A stretch of 64,000 nucleotides of DNA from Streptomyces sp. TSRI0281. Lineage in GTDB: Bacteria > Actinomycetota > Actinomycetes > Streptomycetales > Streptomycetaceae. Below, one piece after another: positions 16,293 to 25,601 of the stretch. Location: positions 125,881-189,880 of the forward strand of contig NZ_LWLE01000007.1 of NCBI RefSeq assembly GCF_001905125.1. Reading direction: 5' to 3'. The position numbers and the translations under genes were made by a program. How positions within the stretch are numbered: the stretch's first letter is position 1; every line of letters starts with the position of its first letter. The notes under the pieces are model-generated. The model saw only the letters and a program-made list of their open reading frames with translations. It was not told the origin of the DNA and searched no databases.

Positions 16293-16509
16293 GTGGGTTA
16301 TTCTGCTGCGATGAGGATCCGGGCAATGCAGCCCCCGGGTCCTTTTGTGCTTTCCACCCGTTGTTACGCAGACGTTTCAACAAGCTCAGCGGTCCCAGGG
16401 CGCGGGACCGCACCGTAAAACCCGCATGACCGTACGAAGCAGTGCCGCATACTCCCCCGGGTCCGACCCGGGAGTGCCCCTCTCGCAGGGAACGAGGAGG
16501 ACCGACGTA

Positions 16510-16569
16510 ATGGGCGAGCGAACCGTGCAAGACGATCGACCGACGAACCGGGCAGGTGGGCGGCGATGA
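16510..16569 (+). CDS. 19-codon upstream ORF overlapping the glnR start
   Basis: ATG at 16510 is preceded by a strong Shine-Dalgarno (GAGGAGG, 9 nt upstream) and encodes [19 protein letters not shown]. Its TGA overlaps the glnR ATG as ATGA (16566-16569), while glnR itself has only a weaker GGTGGGCGG. The layout suggests translational coupling: ribosomes loading at the upstream ORF would reinitiate at glnR. Alternatively the ORF is fortuitous and glnR starts unaided. Confidence 0.5.
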   Translation: MGERTVQDDRPTNRAGGRR

Positions 16570-17399
16570 GTTCACTGCTGCTTCTGACCAACGCACTTCA
16601 GCCGTCGACGGAGGTGCTCCCCGCCCTCGGCCTCCTGCTGCACAGCGTGCGGGTGGCCCCCGCCGAAGGACCCGCTCTCGTCGACACCCCGGGTGCCGAC
16701 GTGATCCTCATCGACGGGCGCCGCGACCTTCCACAGGTGCGTTCGCTCTGTCAGCTGCTGCGGTCCACCGGACCCGGCTGTCCGCTGATCCTCGTGGTCA
16801 CGGAGGGCGGTCTCGCCGCCGTCACCGCCGACTGGGGCATCGACGACGTCCTGCTGGACACGGCGGGCCCGGCGGAGGTCGAGGCCCGGCTGCGGCTGGC
16901 CACCGGTCGCCGGCAGATCACCTCCGACGACTCCCCGATGGAGATCCGCAACGGCGACCTCTCGGTCGACGAGGCGACGTACAGCGCCAAGTTGAAGGGC
17001 CGGGTCCTGGACCTGACCTTCAAGGAGTTCGAACTGATCAAGTACCTCGCCCAGCACCCGGGCCGCGTCTTCACCCGCGCCCAGCTGCTCCAGGAGGTGT
17101 GGGGCTACGACTACTTCGGCGGTACGCGGACGGTCGACGTCCACGTCCGGCGGCTGCGCGCCAAGCTGGGCCCCGAGCACGAGTCGCTGATCGGCACCGT
17201 GCGCAACGTCGGTTACCGCTTCGTCGCCCCGGAGAAGGTGGAGCGCGCCGCCGAGGAGGCGAAGGCGCAGGAGGCCAAGGACCGCGCGGCGAAGGTCCGG
17301 GCGGCGGTGGTGACGGCCACCGAAGCCGTGACCCGTTCGGCTCAGCCGCCCAAATCGGAGCTCCCGGAAGAAGCCCCGGTCCGACCTGCCAAGAGGTAG
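16566..17399 (+). CDS. glnR: GlnR, global nitrogen regulator (orphan OmpR-type)
   Basis: A 277-residue response regulator without a cognate kinase. The receiver domain (about 1-115) is atypical: D50 is present (VILIDGRRD), but the usual acidic pocket at the N-terminus is missing ([14 protein letters not shown]), matching the phosphorylation-independent GlnR type. The DNA-binding wing (about 125-225, [20 protein letters not shown] then [13 protein letters not shown]) is nearly the canonical sequence. A charged Ala/Lys-rich tail follows. It controls glnA, glnII, amtB, nirB and other nitrogen genes. A short upstream ORF overlaps its start. Confidence 0.97.
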   Translation: MSSLLLLTNALQPSTEVLPALGLLLHSVRVAPAEGPALVDTPGADVILIDGRRDLPQVRSLCQLLRSTGPGCPLILVVTEGGLAAVTADWGIDDVLLDTAGPAEVEARLRLATGRRQITSDDSPMEIRNGDLSVDEATYSAKLKGRVLDLTFKEFELIKYLAQHPGRVFTRAQLLQEVWGYDYFGGTRTVDVHVRRLRAKLGPEHESLIGTVRNVGYRFVAPEKVERAAEEAKAQEAKDRAAKVRAAVVTATEAVTRSAQPPKSELPEEAPVRPAKR

Positions 17400-17423
17400 G
17401 TCCATCCGCGTAGACTGCCGCGC

Positions 17424-18464
17424 GTGGCCAAGGTGACGCGGGACGATGTGGCGAGACTGGCGGGTACGTCGACCGCAGTCGTCAGTTATGTCATCAACAA
17501 CGGACCCAGGCCGGTCGCCCCGGCCACGCGCGAGCGGGTGCTCGCCGCGATCAAGCAGTTGGGATACCGGCCCGACCGGGTCGCCCAGGCCATGGCCTCG
17601 CGGCGCACCGACCTCATAGGCATGATCGTTCCGGACGCGCGCCAGCCGTTCTTCGCGGAGATGGCGCACGCGGTCGAACAGGCCGCCGCCGAACGCGGAA
17701 AGATGGTCCTCGTCGGCAACTCCGACTACCGCGACGAGCGCGAGGTCCACTATCTGCGGGCCTTCCTCGGTATGCGCGTCTCCGGCCTGATCCTGGTCAG
17801 CCAGGGACCCAGCGAGCGGGCCGCGGCCGAGATCGAGGCATGGGACGCCCGCGTCGTGCTGCTCCACGAGCGGCCCGAGGCGATCGATGACGTCGCGGTG
17901 GTGACGGACGACGTCGGCGGCGCGCAGCTGGCCACCCGCCACCTGCTGGAGCACGGCAACGCGTACGTGGCCTGCCTCGGCGGTGTGGAGTCGACCCCGG
18001 CGGTCGGTGACCCGGTCGCCGACCACGTCGAGGGCTGGCGCCGGGCGATGCACGAGTCGGGGCGTTCGACGGAGGGCCGGCTGTTCCAGGCCCCGTACAA
18101 CCGTTACGACGCCTACCAGGTGGCGCTCGGGCTGCTGGCGGGCCCGGACCGGCCCCCGGCGATCTTCTGCGCGACGGACGACCAGGCCATCGGGGTGCTG
18201 CGGGCGGCCCGCGAGCTGCGGATCGATGTGCCCGGGGAGCTCGCGGTCGCGGGCTTCGACGACGTGAAGGAAGCCGGTCTCACCGACCCGCCGCTGACGA
18301 CGGTCTTCTCGGACCGCCCGGCGATGGCGCGGGCGGCCGTGGACCTGGTCCTGGACGACGCGCTGCGGGTCTCGGGCTCGCGCCGGGAGCGGCTGAAGCA
18401 GTTCCCGTCGGCGCTGGTGGTGCGGCGCTCGTGCGGGTGCGGGGAACCGACGCCCGAGCGGTAG
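17424..18464 (+). CDS. LacI-family transcriptional regulator
   Basis: A 346-residue LacI/GalR regulator: N-terminal helix-turn-helix ([22 protein letters not shown]) with hinge helix, and a periplasmic-binding-like effector domain ending [14 protein letters not shown]. The GTG start at 17424 lies 24 bp after glnR. No sugar transport or catabolic gene is adjacent, so neither effector nor target can be inferred from context. It follows glnR in S. coelicolor too (SCO4158 by memory), so the pairing is conserved. Confidence 0.92.
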   Translation: MAKVTRDDVARLAGTSTAVVSYVINNGPRPVAPATRERVLAAIKQLGYRPDRVAQAMASRRTDLIGMIVPDARQPFFAEMAHAVEQAAAERGKMVLVGNSDYRDEREVHYLRAFLGMRVSGLILVSQGPSERAAAEIEAWDARVVLLHERPEAIDDVAVVTDDVGGAQLATRHLLEHGNAYVACLGGVESTPAVGDPVADHVEGWRRAMHESGRSTEGRLFQAPYNRYDAYQVALGLLAGPDRPPAIFCATDDQAIGVLRAARELRIDVPGELAVAGFDDVKEAGLTDPPLTTVFSDRPAMARAAVDLVLDDALRVSGSRRERLKQFPSALVVRRSCGCGEPTPER

Positions 18465-18558
18465 ACCCACCGGGAGGCGACGGTCCGGGGCGGGCGGCCC
18501 GGGAGGCAGGCGGTCCGGGGCGGGCCCTTTATTTCGGACATACACGGTTCTGCCGGGC

Positions 18559-18588
18559 TTCTCAGGACGTATTCAGGCTCTTCTCATG
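18559..18588 (+). promoter_or_regulatory. Three 8-bp direct repeats in 11-bp phase upstream of htrA
   Basis: TTCTCAGG (18559-18566), TATTCAGG (18570-18577) and TTCTCATG (18581-18588) recur exactly every 11 bp and end 22 bp before the htrA ATG. Direct repeats spaced one helical turn apart are how OmpR-family regulators bind. The neighbouring regulator at 19784 is the obvious candidate. The same place may overlap the promoter. Confidence 0.55.
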
Positions 18589-18610
18589 TTCGCTGGCCAC
18601 TCTCGTAGAC

Positions 18611-19708
18611 ATGACCGAGAGCCACCGCCCGAGCGGCGAATACCCGACGTACCCCTCGTACCCGACGGACCCCTCGTCACCTTCGTCCTCCGCCTCGTCA
18701 CCCTCGTCACCCTCGTACCCGACGGACCCCTCGCACGGGTACGCCGGCGGGGCCTCGTCCTACCCGCCGCCGCCCGCGTACGAGCCCGAGCAGCCGAAGC
18801 CCCGTCGCCGGGCGAGGCGGCCCGTCGCGCTCCTGGCGGCGGTGGCGATCGTCGCGGCGGTGGTCGGCGGCGGAAGCGCGGCCCTGGTCGGACAGCTGAC
18901 CGACAGCGGTACGACCGGCTCCGGCTCCTCCGGCGTCGTCAACGGCACCACCGTCTCGCAGAGCAGCGCGGGCACCGTCTCCGGAGTCGCGGCAGCCGTG
19001 TCCCCGGCGATCGTCGAGATCGGCGCGACCTCGACGGCGGGCCAGTCCACCGGCTCCGGCGTGGTCATCACGGGCGACGGCGAGATCGTCACCAACAACC
19101 ACGTCATCTCCGGCGCCTCCGAGATCAAGGTGACGCTCTCCACCGGCAGGACGTACACCGCCGATGTCGTCGGCACCGACGCCGACAAGGACCTCGCGCT
19201 GATCAAGCTCCAGGGCGCGAGCGGGCTGAAGACGGCTTCGCTCGGCGACTCCTCCGCTGTGAAGGTCGGCGACCAGGTCGTGGCGATCGGCTCCCCCGAG
19301 GGCCTGACCGGCACGGTCACCAGTGGCATCGTCTCCGCGCTCGACCGCGACGTCACGGTGGCCAAGGACGACGACTCCGGCAACGGCCAGGGGCAGGACC
19401 AGCGTCAACAGGGCGGCGGGCAGTGGCCGTTCGAGTTCGGCGGGCAGCAGTTCAACGGCGACACGGGTACGTCGAAGACCACGTACAAGGCCCTCCAGAC
19501 CGACGCCTCCCTCAACCCGGGCAACTCCGGCGGCGCGCTGATCAACATGAACGGCGAGATCATCGGCATCAACTCCGCGATGTACTCGCCCAGCTCCGCG
19601 AGCGGCACGGGCGGCTCCGCCGCGGGCAGCGTGGGCCTCGGCTTCGCCATCCCCGTCAACACGGTCAAGGCCGACCTGGACACCCTGCGGTCCGGCGCCG
19701 GCTCCTGA
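18611..19708 (+). CDS. HtrA/DegP-like membrane-anchored serine protease without PDZ
   Basis: A 365-residue protease. A Ser/Pro/Tyr-rich cytoplasmic tail (1-70, repeats of YPTDPS and SSP) leads to a transmembrane helix (about 75-100), then an extracytoplasmic trypsin-like domain with H164 (NNHV), D194 (DKDLALIKL) and S306 (NPGNSGGAL). The protein stops shortly after the catalytic domain, so the PDZ domain usual in HtrA is absent. An insertion of Gly/Gln/Asp residues lies before the serine motif. It is followed by its likely regulators, like pepD next to mprAB in mycobacteria. Role: envelope protein quality control (inferred). Confidence 0.92.
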   Translation: MTESHRPSGEYPTYPSYPTDPSSPSSSASSPSSPSYPTDPSHGYAGGASSYPPPPAYEPEQPKPRRRARRPVALLAAVAIVAAVVGGGSAALVGQLTDSGTTGSGSSGVVNGTTVSQSSAGTVSGVAAAVSPAIVEIGATSTAGQSTGSGVVITGDGEIVTNNHVISGASEIKVTLSTGRTYTADVVGTDADKDLALIKLQGASGLKTASLGDSSAVKVGDQVVAIGSPEGLTGTVTSGIVSALDRDVTVAKDDDSGNGQGQDQRQQGGGQWPFEFGGQQFNGDTGTSKTTYKALQTDASLNPGNSGGALINMNGEIIGINSAMYSPSSASGTGGSAAGSVGLGFAIPVNTVKADLDTLRSGAGS

Positions 19709-19783
19709 TCACCGGTCCAGGTGCTGACCGTGCGAGGCTGAGAGCATCCGTATCAGGCCGGAACGAGAAGAGGACGAGCAGCG

Positions 19784-20515
19784 ATGAGCCCCGCCGAAGA
19801 CGATCCGCAGCGCATCCTGATCGTCGACGACGAGCCCGCCGTGCGCGAGGCGCTGCAGCGCAGCCTCGCCTTCGAGGGGTACGGGACCGAGGTCGCCGTG
19901 GACGGTTACGACGCCCTCACCAAGGCGGAGGCGTACGCCCCCGACCTGATCGTCCTGGACATCCAGATGCCGCGCATGGACGGCCTCACCGCCGCCCGCC
20001 GCATCCGGTCCACCGGCACCACCACCCCCATCCTCATGCTCACCGCCCGCGACACCGTCGGTGACCGGGTCACCGGCCTCGACGCGGGCGCCGACGACTA
20101 CCTGGTCAAGCCCTTCGAACTGGACGAGCTCTTCGCCCGCATCCGGGCCCTGCTGCGCCGCAGCTCCTACGCGGCCGCGGCGGGCGCGGACATCACCGAC
20201 GACGACGTCCTGTCCTTCGCCGACCTGCGGATGGACCTCACCACCCGCGAGGTCACCCGGGGAGAGCGCCGGGTCGAGCTGACCCGTACCGAATTCACCC
20301 TCCTGGAAATGTTCCTGGCGCACCCGCGCCAGGTCCTCACCCGGGAGCAGATCCTCAAGGCGGTCTGGGGCTTCGACTTCGAACCGAGCTCCAACTCCCT
20401 GGACGTGTACGTGATGTACCTGCGCCGCAAGACGGAAGCGGGCGGCGAACCGCGTCTGGTCCACACGGTGCGCGGCGTGGGATACGCGCTGCGGTCCGGC
20501 GGCGGTGAGGGGTGA
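19784..20515 (+). CDS. OmpR-family response regulator (MprA/CseB-like)
   Basis: A 243-residue regulator with a complete receiver domain (DD in IVDDEP, phospho-acceptor D59 in [12 protein letters not shown] in VKPFELDEL) and a winged-helix output domain ([20 protein letters not shown], then [12 protein letters not shown]). It pairs with the kinase gene whose GTG overlaps its stop by 4 bp. The htrA gene is 75 bp upstream on the same strand, so protease and two-component system form one locus. Control of the htrA promoter through the 11-bp-phased repeats is inferred. Confidence 0.93.
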   Translation: MSPAEDDPQRILIVDDEPAVREALQRSLAFEGYGTEVAVDGYDALTKAEAYAPDLIVLDIQMPRMDGLTAARRIRSTGTTTPILMLTARDTVGDRVTGLDAGADDYLVKPFELDELFARIRALLRRSSYAAAAGADITDDDVLSFADLRMDLTTREVTRGERRVELTRTEFTLLEMFLAHPRQVLTREQILKAVWGFDFEPSSNSLDVYVMYLRRKTEAGGEPRLVHTVRGVGYALRSGGGEG

Positions 20516-21927
20516 GCGGCCCGCTGCGGCGGCTTCGGGCGCTGCCCCTGCGGTCGAGGCTGGCAATGCTGGTGGCGACGGCGGTGGCGGTGGCGGTGGC
20601 GGCGGTCGCCCTGGCCTGCTGGGTGACGACCCGAGAACGGCTCACCGAGCAGCTCGACACGACCCTGAGCCAGGTCAAGCCGAACGACGACGCGATCAGG
20701 CTGCTCACGGCGTCCTGCACGAACCAGTTGCCCGGTGACGTCCAGATCGTGACCGGCCCCTACACGATCCAGCTGGTGACGGCGGTCGGTACGGAGCCCT
20801 GCACACAGCCGGACAAGTCCGCGATCCCGGTGCAGCCCGCCGACCGGGTGGTCGCGGCGGGTGTGCGCAAGAGCGCCACGCACACCACGGACGCCGACAA
20901 CGGCACGGCCATGCGCGTCTACACGACGACGATCCCCAACCAGGAGCGGCGCGGCGTCGCGGTCTCGGTGGCCATCCCCATGGACCAGGTCACCGACCCG
21001 CTCAACCAGCTGGCCCTGGTCCTGCTCATCGTCTCCGGCATCGGCGTCGTCGGCGCGGGCGCCGCCGGGCTGTGGGTGGCCAGGTCCGGGCTGCGCCCGG
21101 TGGACGAGCTCACCGAGGCCGTGGAGCACGTGGCCCGTACCGAGGACCTCACCGTCCGTATCCCGGTCGAGGGCGAGGACGAGATCGCCCGGCTCTCGCG
21201 CTCCTTCAACTCCATGACCGCCTCGCTCGCCACCTCCCGCGACCTCCAGGCCCAGCTGATCGCGGACGCGGGCCATGAACTGAGGACCCCGCTCACCTCG
21301 CTGCGTACGAACGTCGAACTGCTCGCCCGCAGCGAGGAGACCGGCCGGGCGATCCCGCCGGACGACCGCAAGGCCCTGATGACGTCGGTCAAGGCCCAGA
21401 TGACGGAGCTGGCCTCGCTCATCGGCGACCTCCAGGAACTGGCCCGCCCGGACGCCGCCCAGCCCGGCCCGCTCCAGGTGGTCGCCCTCCACGACATCAC
21501 CCGCACCGCCCTGCAACGGGCCAGGCTGCGCGGCCCCGAGCTGACGATCACGGCGGAGCTGGCCCCCTGGTATGTACGGGCGGAACCGGCCGCGCTGGAA
21601 CGGGCGGTCGTCAACGTCCTGGACAACGCGGTGAAGTTCAGCCCGCCCGGCGCGACGATCGACGTGATCCTGCACCGGGGCGAGCTGACGGTACGGGACC
21701 GGGGCCCCGGCATCCCCGCCGACGAACTCCCCCACGTCTTCGAACGCTTCTGGCGCTCCCCGTCGGCCCGCCAGCTCCCCGGCTCGGGCCTGGGCCTGTC
21801 CATCGTGGCCCGCACGGTCCAGCAGGCGGGCGGCACCATCACCCTGACCCCGGCGACGGACGACGGCCCCGGCACGGTCGCGTCGATCCGGGTGCCGGGG
21901 GCACCGCAACCGCCGCCGGAGCTGTGA
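20512..21927 (+). CDS. Sensor histidine kinase
   Basis: A 471-residue kinase. Layout: transmembrane helix 1 (about 18-40), an extracellular sensor loop with three Cys, helix 2 (about 162-185), a HAMP domain, the HisKA phospho-acceptor H255 ([12 protein letters not shown]) and a HATPase domain with [20 protein letters not shown] and GSGLGLSIV. The GTG start overlaps the regulator stop (GTGA). The sensor loop cysteines could respond to envelope redox or folding state, which is speculation. Cognate of the upstream regulator. Confidence 0.94.
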   Translation: MSGPLRRLRALPLRSRLAMLVATAVAVAVAAVALACWVTTRERLTEQLDTTLSQVKPNDDAIRLLTASCTNQLPGDVQIVTGPYTIQLVTAVGTEPCTQPDKSAIPVQPADRVVAAGVRKSATHTTDADNGTAMRVYTTTIPNQERRGVAVSVAIPMDQVTDPLNQLALVLLIVSGIGVVGAGAAGLWVARSGLRPVDELTEAVEHVARTEDLTVRIPVEGEDEIARLSRSFNSMTASLATSRDLQAQLIADAGHELRTPLTSLRTNVELLARSEETGRAIPPDDRKALMTSVKAQMTELASLIGDLQELARPDAAQPGPLQVVALHDITRTALQRARLRGPELTITAELAPWYVRAEPAALERAVVNVLDNAVKFSPPGATIDVILHRGELTVRDRGPGIPADELPHVFERFWRSPSARQLPGSGLGLSIVARTVQQAGGTITLTPATDDGPGTVASIRVPGAPQPPPEL

Positions 21928-21979
21928 CCGGGCGCGTCGCACCTTACTCAGGCGACGTGCGCGGTCCGCGCCCCGTGCC

Positions 21980-22882
21980 TCAGGCCCCCGGGTTGTGCCG
22001 GATCAGGGATTCCACCAGCCCGGACCGGGTCGCGGGGAAGTCCAGGGGGACGATGCCCAGGCCCGTCCAGCCCGCGGTTCCCGAGCCGTCGAGGAAGGAG
22101 TGCACCTGAGGGTTGAGCCGGTCGGCGTTCCAGCGGGGCGGCATCAGGGCGGCGGTGCTCACGTAGTTCATGAACAGCTTGCCCGGCCGCTCGGCGGCCC
22201 TGCGGAACTGGGCCTCGATCTTCGGGTACTTCCCGAACGGTTCGGCCATGTAGTCGTCCTGGATGTCGAAGACCTCCGGATCGGCGTACCGGACCCCGGG
22301 CAGCCCTCCGTTGTCGGCGAGCAGCACCACCTTGCCGCGCGCCTGGCCCAGCGTGGGCAGCGTGGGGTCGAGGCGGAACAGTGGCCGCCAGCCCTTGGTG
22401 TCGAGGTAGAGGTCGAAGATCCGCCGGAACGCGGCGTCGCTCTCCTCCGAGTACTCCTGCTTGACCCGCATCAGCACGGTCTCGCTCGGCCGCGCGGCCA
22501 GGAAGTCCCAGCAGGCGCCGAGGACATCGCCGAACATCAGGTTCTGGAACGAGGCCCCGTGGTGGATGGCGAACGAGTCCCCGGTGATCCGGCACCGCAC
22601 GTCGAGGAAGCGGATGCCGCTGTTCAACTGCTCGGCGACCGTCGTGTTCTGGCACTCGGTCCAGGGGCCGCCGTACCGCGCGCCCGAATCGTGCGAGCCC
22701 GGGATCGTGAGCCGCTGAAGGCCGGTCGCGTCGGGGATGGAGCCCATCCAGTCCTGCGGGGTGCGGACCGTACGGGACGCACGCGCCCCGGCGACGGCGG
22801 GCGCGACGCCGACCAGCGCGGTGGCGGAGACGGCGAGCGCGCCCGCCAGGAAGTTCCTGCGGGTAGCGGTGTACGGGCTCAT
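21980..22882 (-). CDS. Secreted phosphatidylinositol-specific phospholipase C
   Basis: A 300-residue protein with a Tat-type signal (ATRRNFLAGALAVSATALVGVAPAVAG split at the Ala-rich h-region). The mature part is a PI-PLC X domain with the two catalytic histidines, one in PGSHDSG and one in AIHHGASF, plus VRCR between them. It cleaves phosphatidylinositol to diacylglycerol and cyclic inositol phosphate outside the cell. The ATG at 22882 is chosen because it starts the Tat signal (MSPYTATRR); the longer frame adds 20 residues before it. It is convergent with the kinase gene, with a 52-bp gap. Confidence 0.9.
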   Translation of the reverse strand: MSPYTATRRNFLAGALAVSATALVGVAPAVAGARASRTVRTPQDWMGSIPDATGLQRLTIPGSHDSGARYGGPWTECQNTTVAEQLNSGIRFLDVRCRITGDSFAIHHGASFQNLMFGDVLGACWDFLAARPSETVLMRVKQEYSEESDAAFRRIFDLYLDTKGWRPLFRLDPTLPTLGQARGKVVLLADNGGLPGVRYADPEVFDIQDDYMAEPFGKYPKIEAQFRRAAERPGKLFMNYVSTAALMPPRWNADRLNPQVHSFLDGSGTAGWTGLGIVPLDFPATRSGLVESLIRHNPGA

Positions 22883-22922
22883 GCGGGGGTGCCTCCGTAT
22901 GCCGTGGGGGTCAGCCCACGAA

Positions 22923-23531
22923 TTATGACGGGTGCACGTCACTAGAGGAACAAGGCCGGAGAGACGAGGGCCGAGCGACAGGAGCGGCCGGGCTCCCGTC
23001 GGCCAGGACGCCGTCGCCCCACGAGACCTCGTAGTACGTCACGCGCTCGTCCTCCCCGGCCTGCCACATACCGGCGGCCGTCATGACGCGCCGGGACGCG
23101 ATGTTGCCGTGGTCGGCGTCACCCTTCACGCGGGCGATACCGCTCACCCGCGCGAACTCCAGCAGCGCGCGCAGCGCTTCGGAGGCGTACCCCCTGCCCT
23201 GCGCCGCCGGAACGAGCCCGTACCCGATCGTGACGCTGCCGGTGTCGTCGGCGGGACCGTGGAAGTCCATACCGCCGATGGCCGCCCCGTCGTCACGACG
23301 GCGGATCTCGTACACCCCGGGGTGCCACCGGGTCCGGGTATCACCGTCGCCCGTGCGGGAGTTCAGAAAACGCCGGGCGGCGGACACGTCCCCGTCCAGG
23401 GGATACCCGGCCGCCCAGGAGTCGCGCCGTCCCGGCCCGTCCGGCCCGCCCTCGGCGTACGCCACCAGTTCATGGGCCTCATCGGCGCTCAGCGGATGGA
23501 GGAGGAGCCGCGCTGTCTCAAGGTCGTCCAT
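22923..23531 (-). CDS. GNAT-family N-acetyltransferase (RimJ-like)
   Basis: A 202-residue GNAT protein of the Acetyltransf_3 type (LETARLLLHPLSADEAHEL start). The acetyl-CoA motif is PAAQGRGYASEALRALLEFA, with N-x-A-S-R-R in the next helix (HGNIASRRVMTAAGM). Such enzymes acetylate ribosomal protein N-termini or small amines; the substrate is unknown. The ATG at 23531 gives MDDLETARL. The gene ends with a Ser/Pro-rich tail. It is 40 bp upstream of the PI-PLC start on the same strand. Confidence 0.85.
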   Translation of the reverse strand: MDDLETARLLLHPLSADEAHELVAYAEGGPDGPGRRDSWAAGYPLDGDVSAARRFLNSRTGDGDTRTRWHPGVYEIRRRDDGAAIGGMDFHGPADDTGSVTIGYGLVPAAQGRGYASEALRALLEFARVSGIARVKGDADHGNIASRRVMTAAGMWQAGEDERVTYYEVSWGDGVLADGSPAAPVARPSSLRPCSSSDVHPS

Positions 23532-23585
23532 GCCCTGGTGCCTATCACGCACCACGGACGGACCGCACACGCGTTTTCCTACCGG

Positions 23586-23984
23586 TCACGCATCGGACCG
23601 CGCCGCGTCTGCCACTTCGGACGGGGCGGGGAGCCGCGTCCTGTCACCGATGTGGAACGCGAGGTAGGGGCGTACGGTCCACTCGATCCACGCGCCCCGA
23701 TGGCTCAGCGAGAACCCGCAGGGTTCGCCCCGGTGCAGGGATGCCAACGCCCCGATGCAGCCGCCCCCGTCCAACCAGGACAGCGCACGGTGCCGCTCGA
23801 TGGGCGACAGTCCGACGGCCAGCGCACGTACCTCCGAACGGACCCGCCGGATCGCCTCTCCGGGAACAGTTACGGAGCACCGGGCCAAGTCCGCGATCTC
23901 GTCCGCCTCCATCGACCGGTATGTGACCCTCTCGCTCCAGAAAGCCTGTACGGCGAAGGGCGACGGTTCAGGGTCGTCGGGCAT
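23586..23984 (-). CDS. Hypothetical protein, 132 residues
   Basis: Encodes MPDDPEPSPFAVQAFW... with a mixed alpha/beta look: a helix rich in Arg/Glu (EAIRRVRSEVRALAVGL), a Gly/Cys turn (DGGGCIGAL) and aromatic strands (AWIEWTVRPYLAFHIG). No family recognised. Codon use is normal for the genome. It is on the same strand as the GNAT gene, 54 bp upstream. A weak promoter-like pair lies about 170 bp before its start. Confidence 0.6.
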   Translation of the reverse strand: MPDDPEPSPFAVQAFWSERVTYRSMEADEIADLARCSVTVPGEAIRRVRSEVRALAVGLSPIERHRALSWLDGGGCIGALASLHRGEPCGFSLSHRGAWIEWTVRPYLAFHIGDRTRLPAPSEVADAARSDA

Positions 23985-24347
23985 GCGTTGCCTCCTGGCG
24001 TCACGTCAGGACCACCCCTTGTCCACAGAGCCGGCGTGACGAGCGGCGAACAAGGGGAGCCCCTTCGGAATCCCTCAACCAGCGCAGAGGCAAAGGGAGT
24101 TGGGCACCATTGACGCGTCCCGGACAGGGCACGCGCCGCCTGGCGCTACGTCACGAAGCTAGCGCGTGATGCCGAGCCGTATCAAGTGTTTGACGTCTAA
24201 CGAGTGAGGCGATGATTGCCGACAAGTGATACGCAGGGGATTGAGCGGCCCCCGACCATGCTGACGGAGGCCGCCGGAAACGGACAGGACGACGGGGCGA
24301 CGAGGCGACAGGGCGACAGGGCGACGGGGCCGCGAAAACACTGCGGC
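23985..24347. other. Intergenic region with a possible promoter and a 9-bp repeat
   Basis: 363 bp without an accepted gene. On the minus strand TTGATA (24185-24180) and TAGCTT (24161-24156) with an 18-bp spacer resemble a housekeeping promoter for the 132-residue gene. Bases 24200-24240 are less GC-rich than the surroundings. Near 24295-24335 a ggcgacagg-type 9-bp unit repeats about four times, just past the 3' end of the Tat-protein gene. Confidence 0.4.
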
Positions 24348-25463
24348 CTACGACGCCGCTCCTGCGGCCTTCCTCGCCGCTGTCGCGCTCCGGTAGGGGC
24401 AGGCGAGTTGATGCAGGATCTCCTGCGCCAGCAGATCCTCGGGCCCCTTCAGCGCGTCCGCCAGGTCCTGGTCGACGGGGAACACCATCTCCGCCGCGAC
24501 GTTGTCCTGCACGATCCGGGCCAGGTTGTCGAAAGCGACGAAGACGGGGTCGGCGGGCAGTTGGGCCGTCGGCAGGTCGATCAGGTGCGAGTCCGCCTTC
24601 GCGGGATCCATGAGCTGTCTGACGATGATCGAGTTCTGGTTCAGGGCGGACGTCGTCCAGATCGACAGAACGACGACGTACAGGCCGGGCCAGTCCTCCT
24701 CGCCGATCCTCTCCCGCCACCGCCCCATGAGGTTTTCCACGCCTTCGATCTGCGCCTTGGACGCGTGCCACATGTTGGTGCGGATGGCGTCGCTCAACGG
24801 GCCGGTGAAGTTCTCGAAGGACTCCATGTCGAATTGCCCGTGCCGCACGGACCGGTGGATGAAGTCGAGCGCGCCGTCAAGGATCTGCGCACTCGACGCT
24901 TCCAGCCGCTGCGCCAGGTCCGCGTTGCCGAGCTGCTGCCTGGCTGTCGTCAGGGTCGTACCGAAATCCCGGAGCGGACCGATCCAGTCTTTCGCCTCCG
25001 GCCCCTTGAACGCCACCATGTCCACGTCGTGCTGGTCGAGACGGGCGGAGCTGGGGAGGTCCGGGAGCCTGCGGCCGAGGTACGGCGCGATGATCGAGTA
25101 GATGCCCAGCGGAATGTGGGCGATGGACTTGGCCAGCTCGAAGATCTCGGAGACAGGGTGCAACGACTCCTGTTCTCCGTTGTGGACCAGGGTGTACAGG
25201 CCGCCCTGGTCGTCGTTCTGAATGACGATGACCGGGCTCAGGTGGTTGATCAACTCGGCCCGGAGCGCGCCGTAATGCTTCTGCGTTCCGGTCTCGGCCG
25301 CAAGGATCGTGTCGCGGGCCGGGAGCTTCCAGGCCACCGGATCCGGCCCCGGAGACGTGCTCCCACCCTCTGCGACTGCGGCCTGAGGAGCGCCGAGGAA
25401 TGCCATGGCACCGGCTGCGGTGGCGGAGCCGAGGAACTTTCTGCGCGTGCTCACCCTCCGCAT
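24348..25463 (-). CDS. Tat-exported protein of unknown function
   Basis: 371 residues. The N-terminus has a textbook twin-arginine signal (STRRKFLGSATAAGAMAFLG) with an Ala-x-Ala cleavage region near residue 30. The mature protein is mostly helical, has long amphipathic stretches (EIFELAKSIAHIPLGIYSII; MGRWRERIGEEDW), few Cys and no recognised catalytic motif. The fold might resemble a ferritin-like or haemerythrin-like helical bundle, but no metal motif is obvious. Start alternatives are the first Met (25463) or the internal GTG (VSTRRKF). Function not assigned. Confidence 0.78.
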   Translation of the reverse strand: MRRVSTRRKFLGSATAAGAMAFLGAPQAAVAEGGSTSPGPDPVAWKLPARDTILAAETGTQKHYGALRAELINHLSPVIVIQNDDQGGLYTLVHNGEQESLHPVSEIFELAKSIAHIPLGIYSIIAPYLGRRLPDLPSSARLDQHDVDMVAFKGPEAKDWIGPLRDFGTTLTTARQQLGNADLAQRLEASSAQILDGALDFIHRSVRHGQFDMESFENFTGPLSDAIRTNMWHASKAQIEGVENLMGRWRERIGEEDWPGLYVVVLSIWTTSALNQNSIIVRQLMDPAKADSHLIDLPTAQLPADPVFVAFDNLARIVQDNVAAEMVFPVDQDLADALKGPEDLLAQEILHQLACPYRSATAARKAAGAAS

Positions 25464-25505
25464 TCTTCCGGTTCGGATACCGATGGTTCACGCGCCCGCA
25501 CCGAG

Positions 25506-25600
25506 AAGGAGAGACTGCCGTCAGGACCGCGCATCTCGTCTCCGTGATCGGGAAGCAGCCCCGGCGTCGGCAAGTCCACCCTGTGCCGTGCCATGGCCGA
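25506..25600 (+). pseudogene. Remnant of a P-loop NTPase gene (5' end only)
   Basis: An AAGGAG ribosome-binding site at 25506-25511 is followed 8 nt later by GTC (25520), where a GTG start would be expected, then codons for RTAHLVSVIG. After a 1-nt frame change the sequence encodes SPGVGKSTLCRAMAER, an exact Walker A motif. The reading frame is then cut off at 25599, precisely where the duplicated DUF397 segment begins. It looks like the start of an AAA-type ATPase gene truncated by that rearrangement. Confidence 0.55.
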
Positions 25601-25601
25601 A

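Noticed and set aside
13389..16418. Plus-strand open frame of about 1000 codons
   Set aside because: Antisense shadow of three minus-strand genes (membrane protein, MoaD/ThiS-like, hydrolase); product is Arg/Gly/His-rich without a domain.
24156..24185. Promoter for the 132-residue hypothetical gene as a separate feature
   Set aside because: TTGATA-18-TAGCTT fits loosely, but the distance to the gene (about 170 bp) and lack of other support make it too weak; mentioned only in the intergenic entry.
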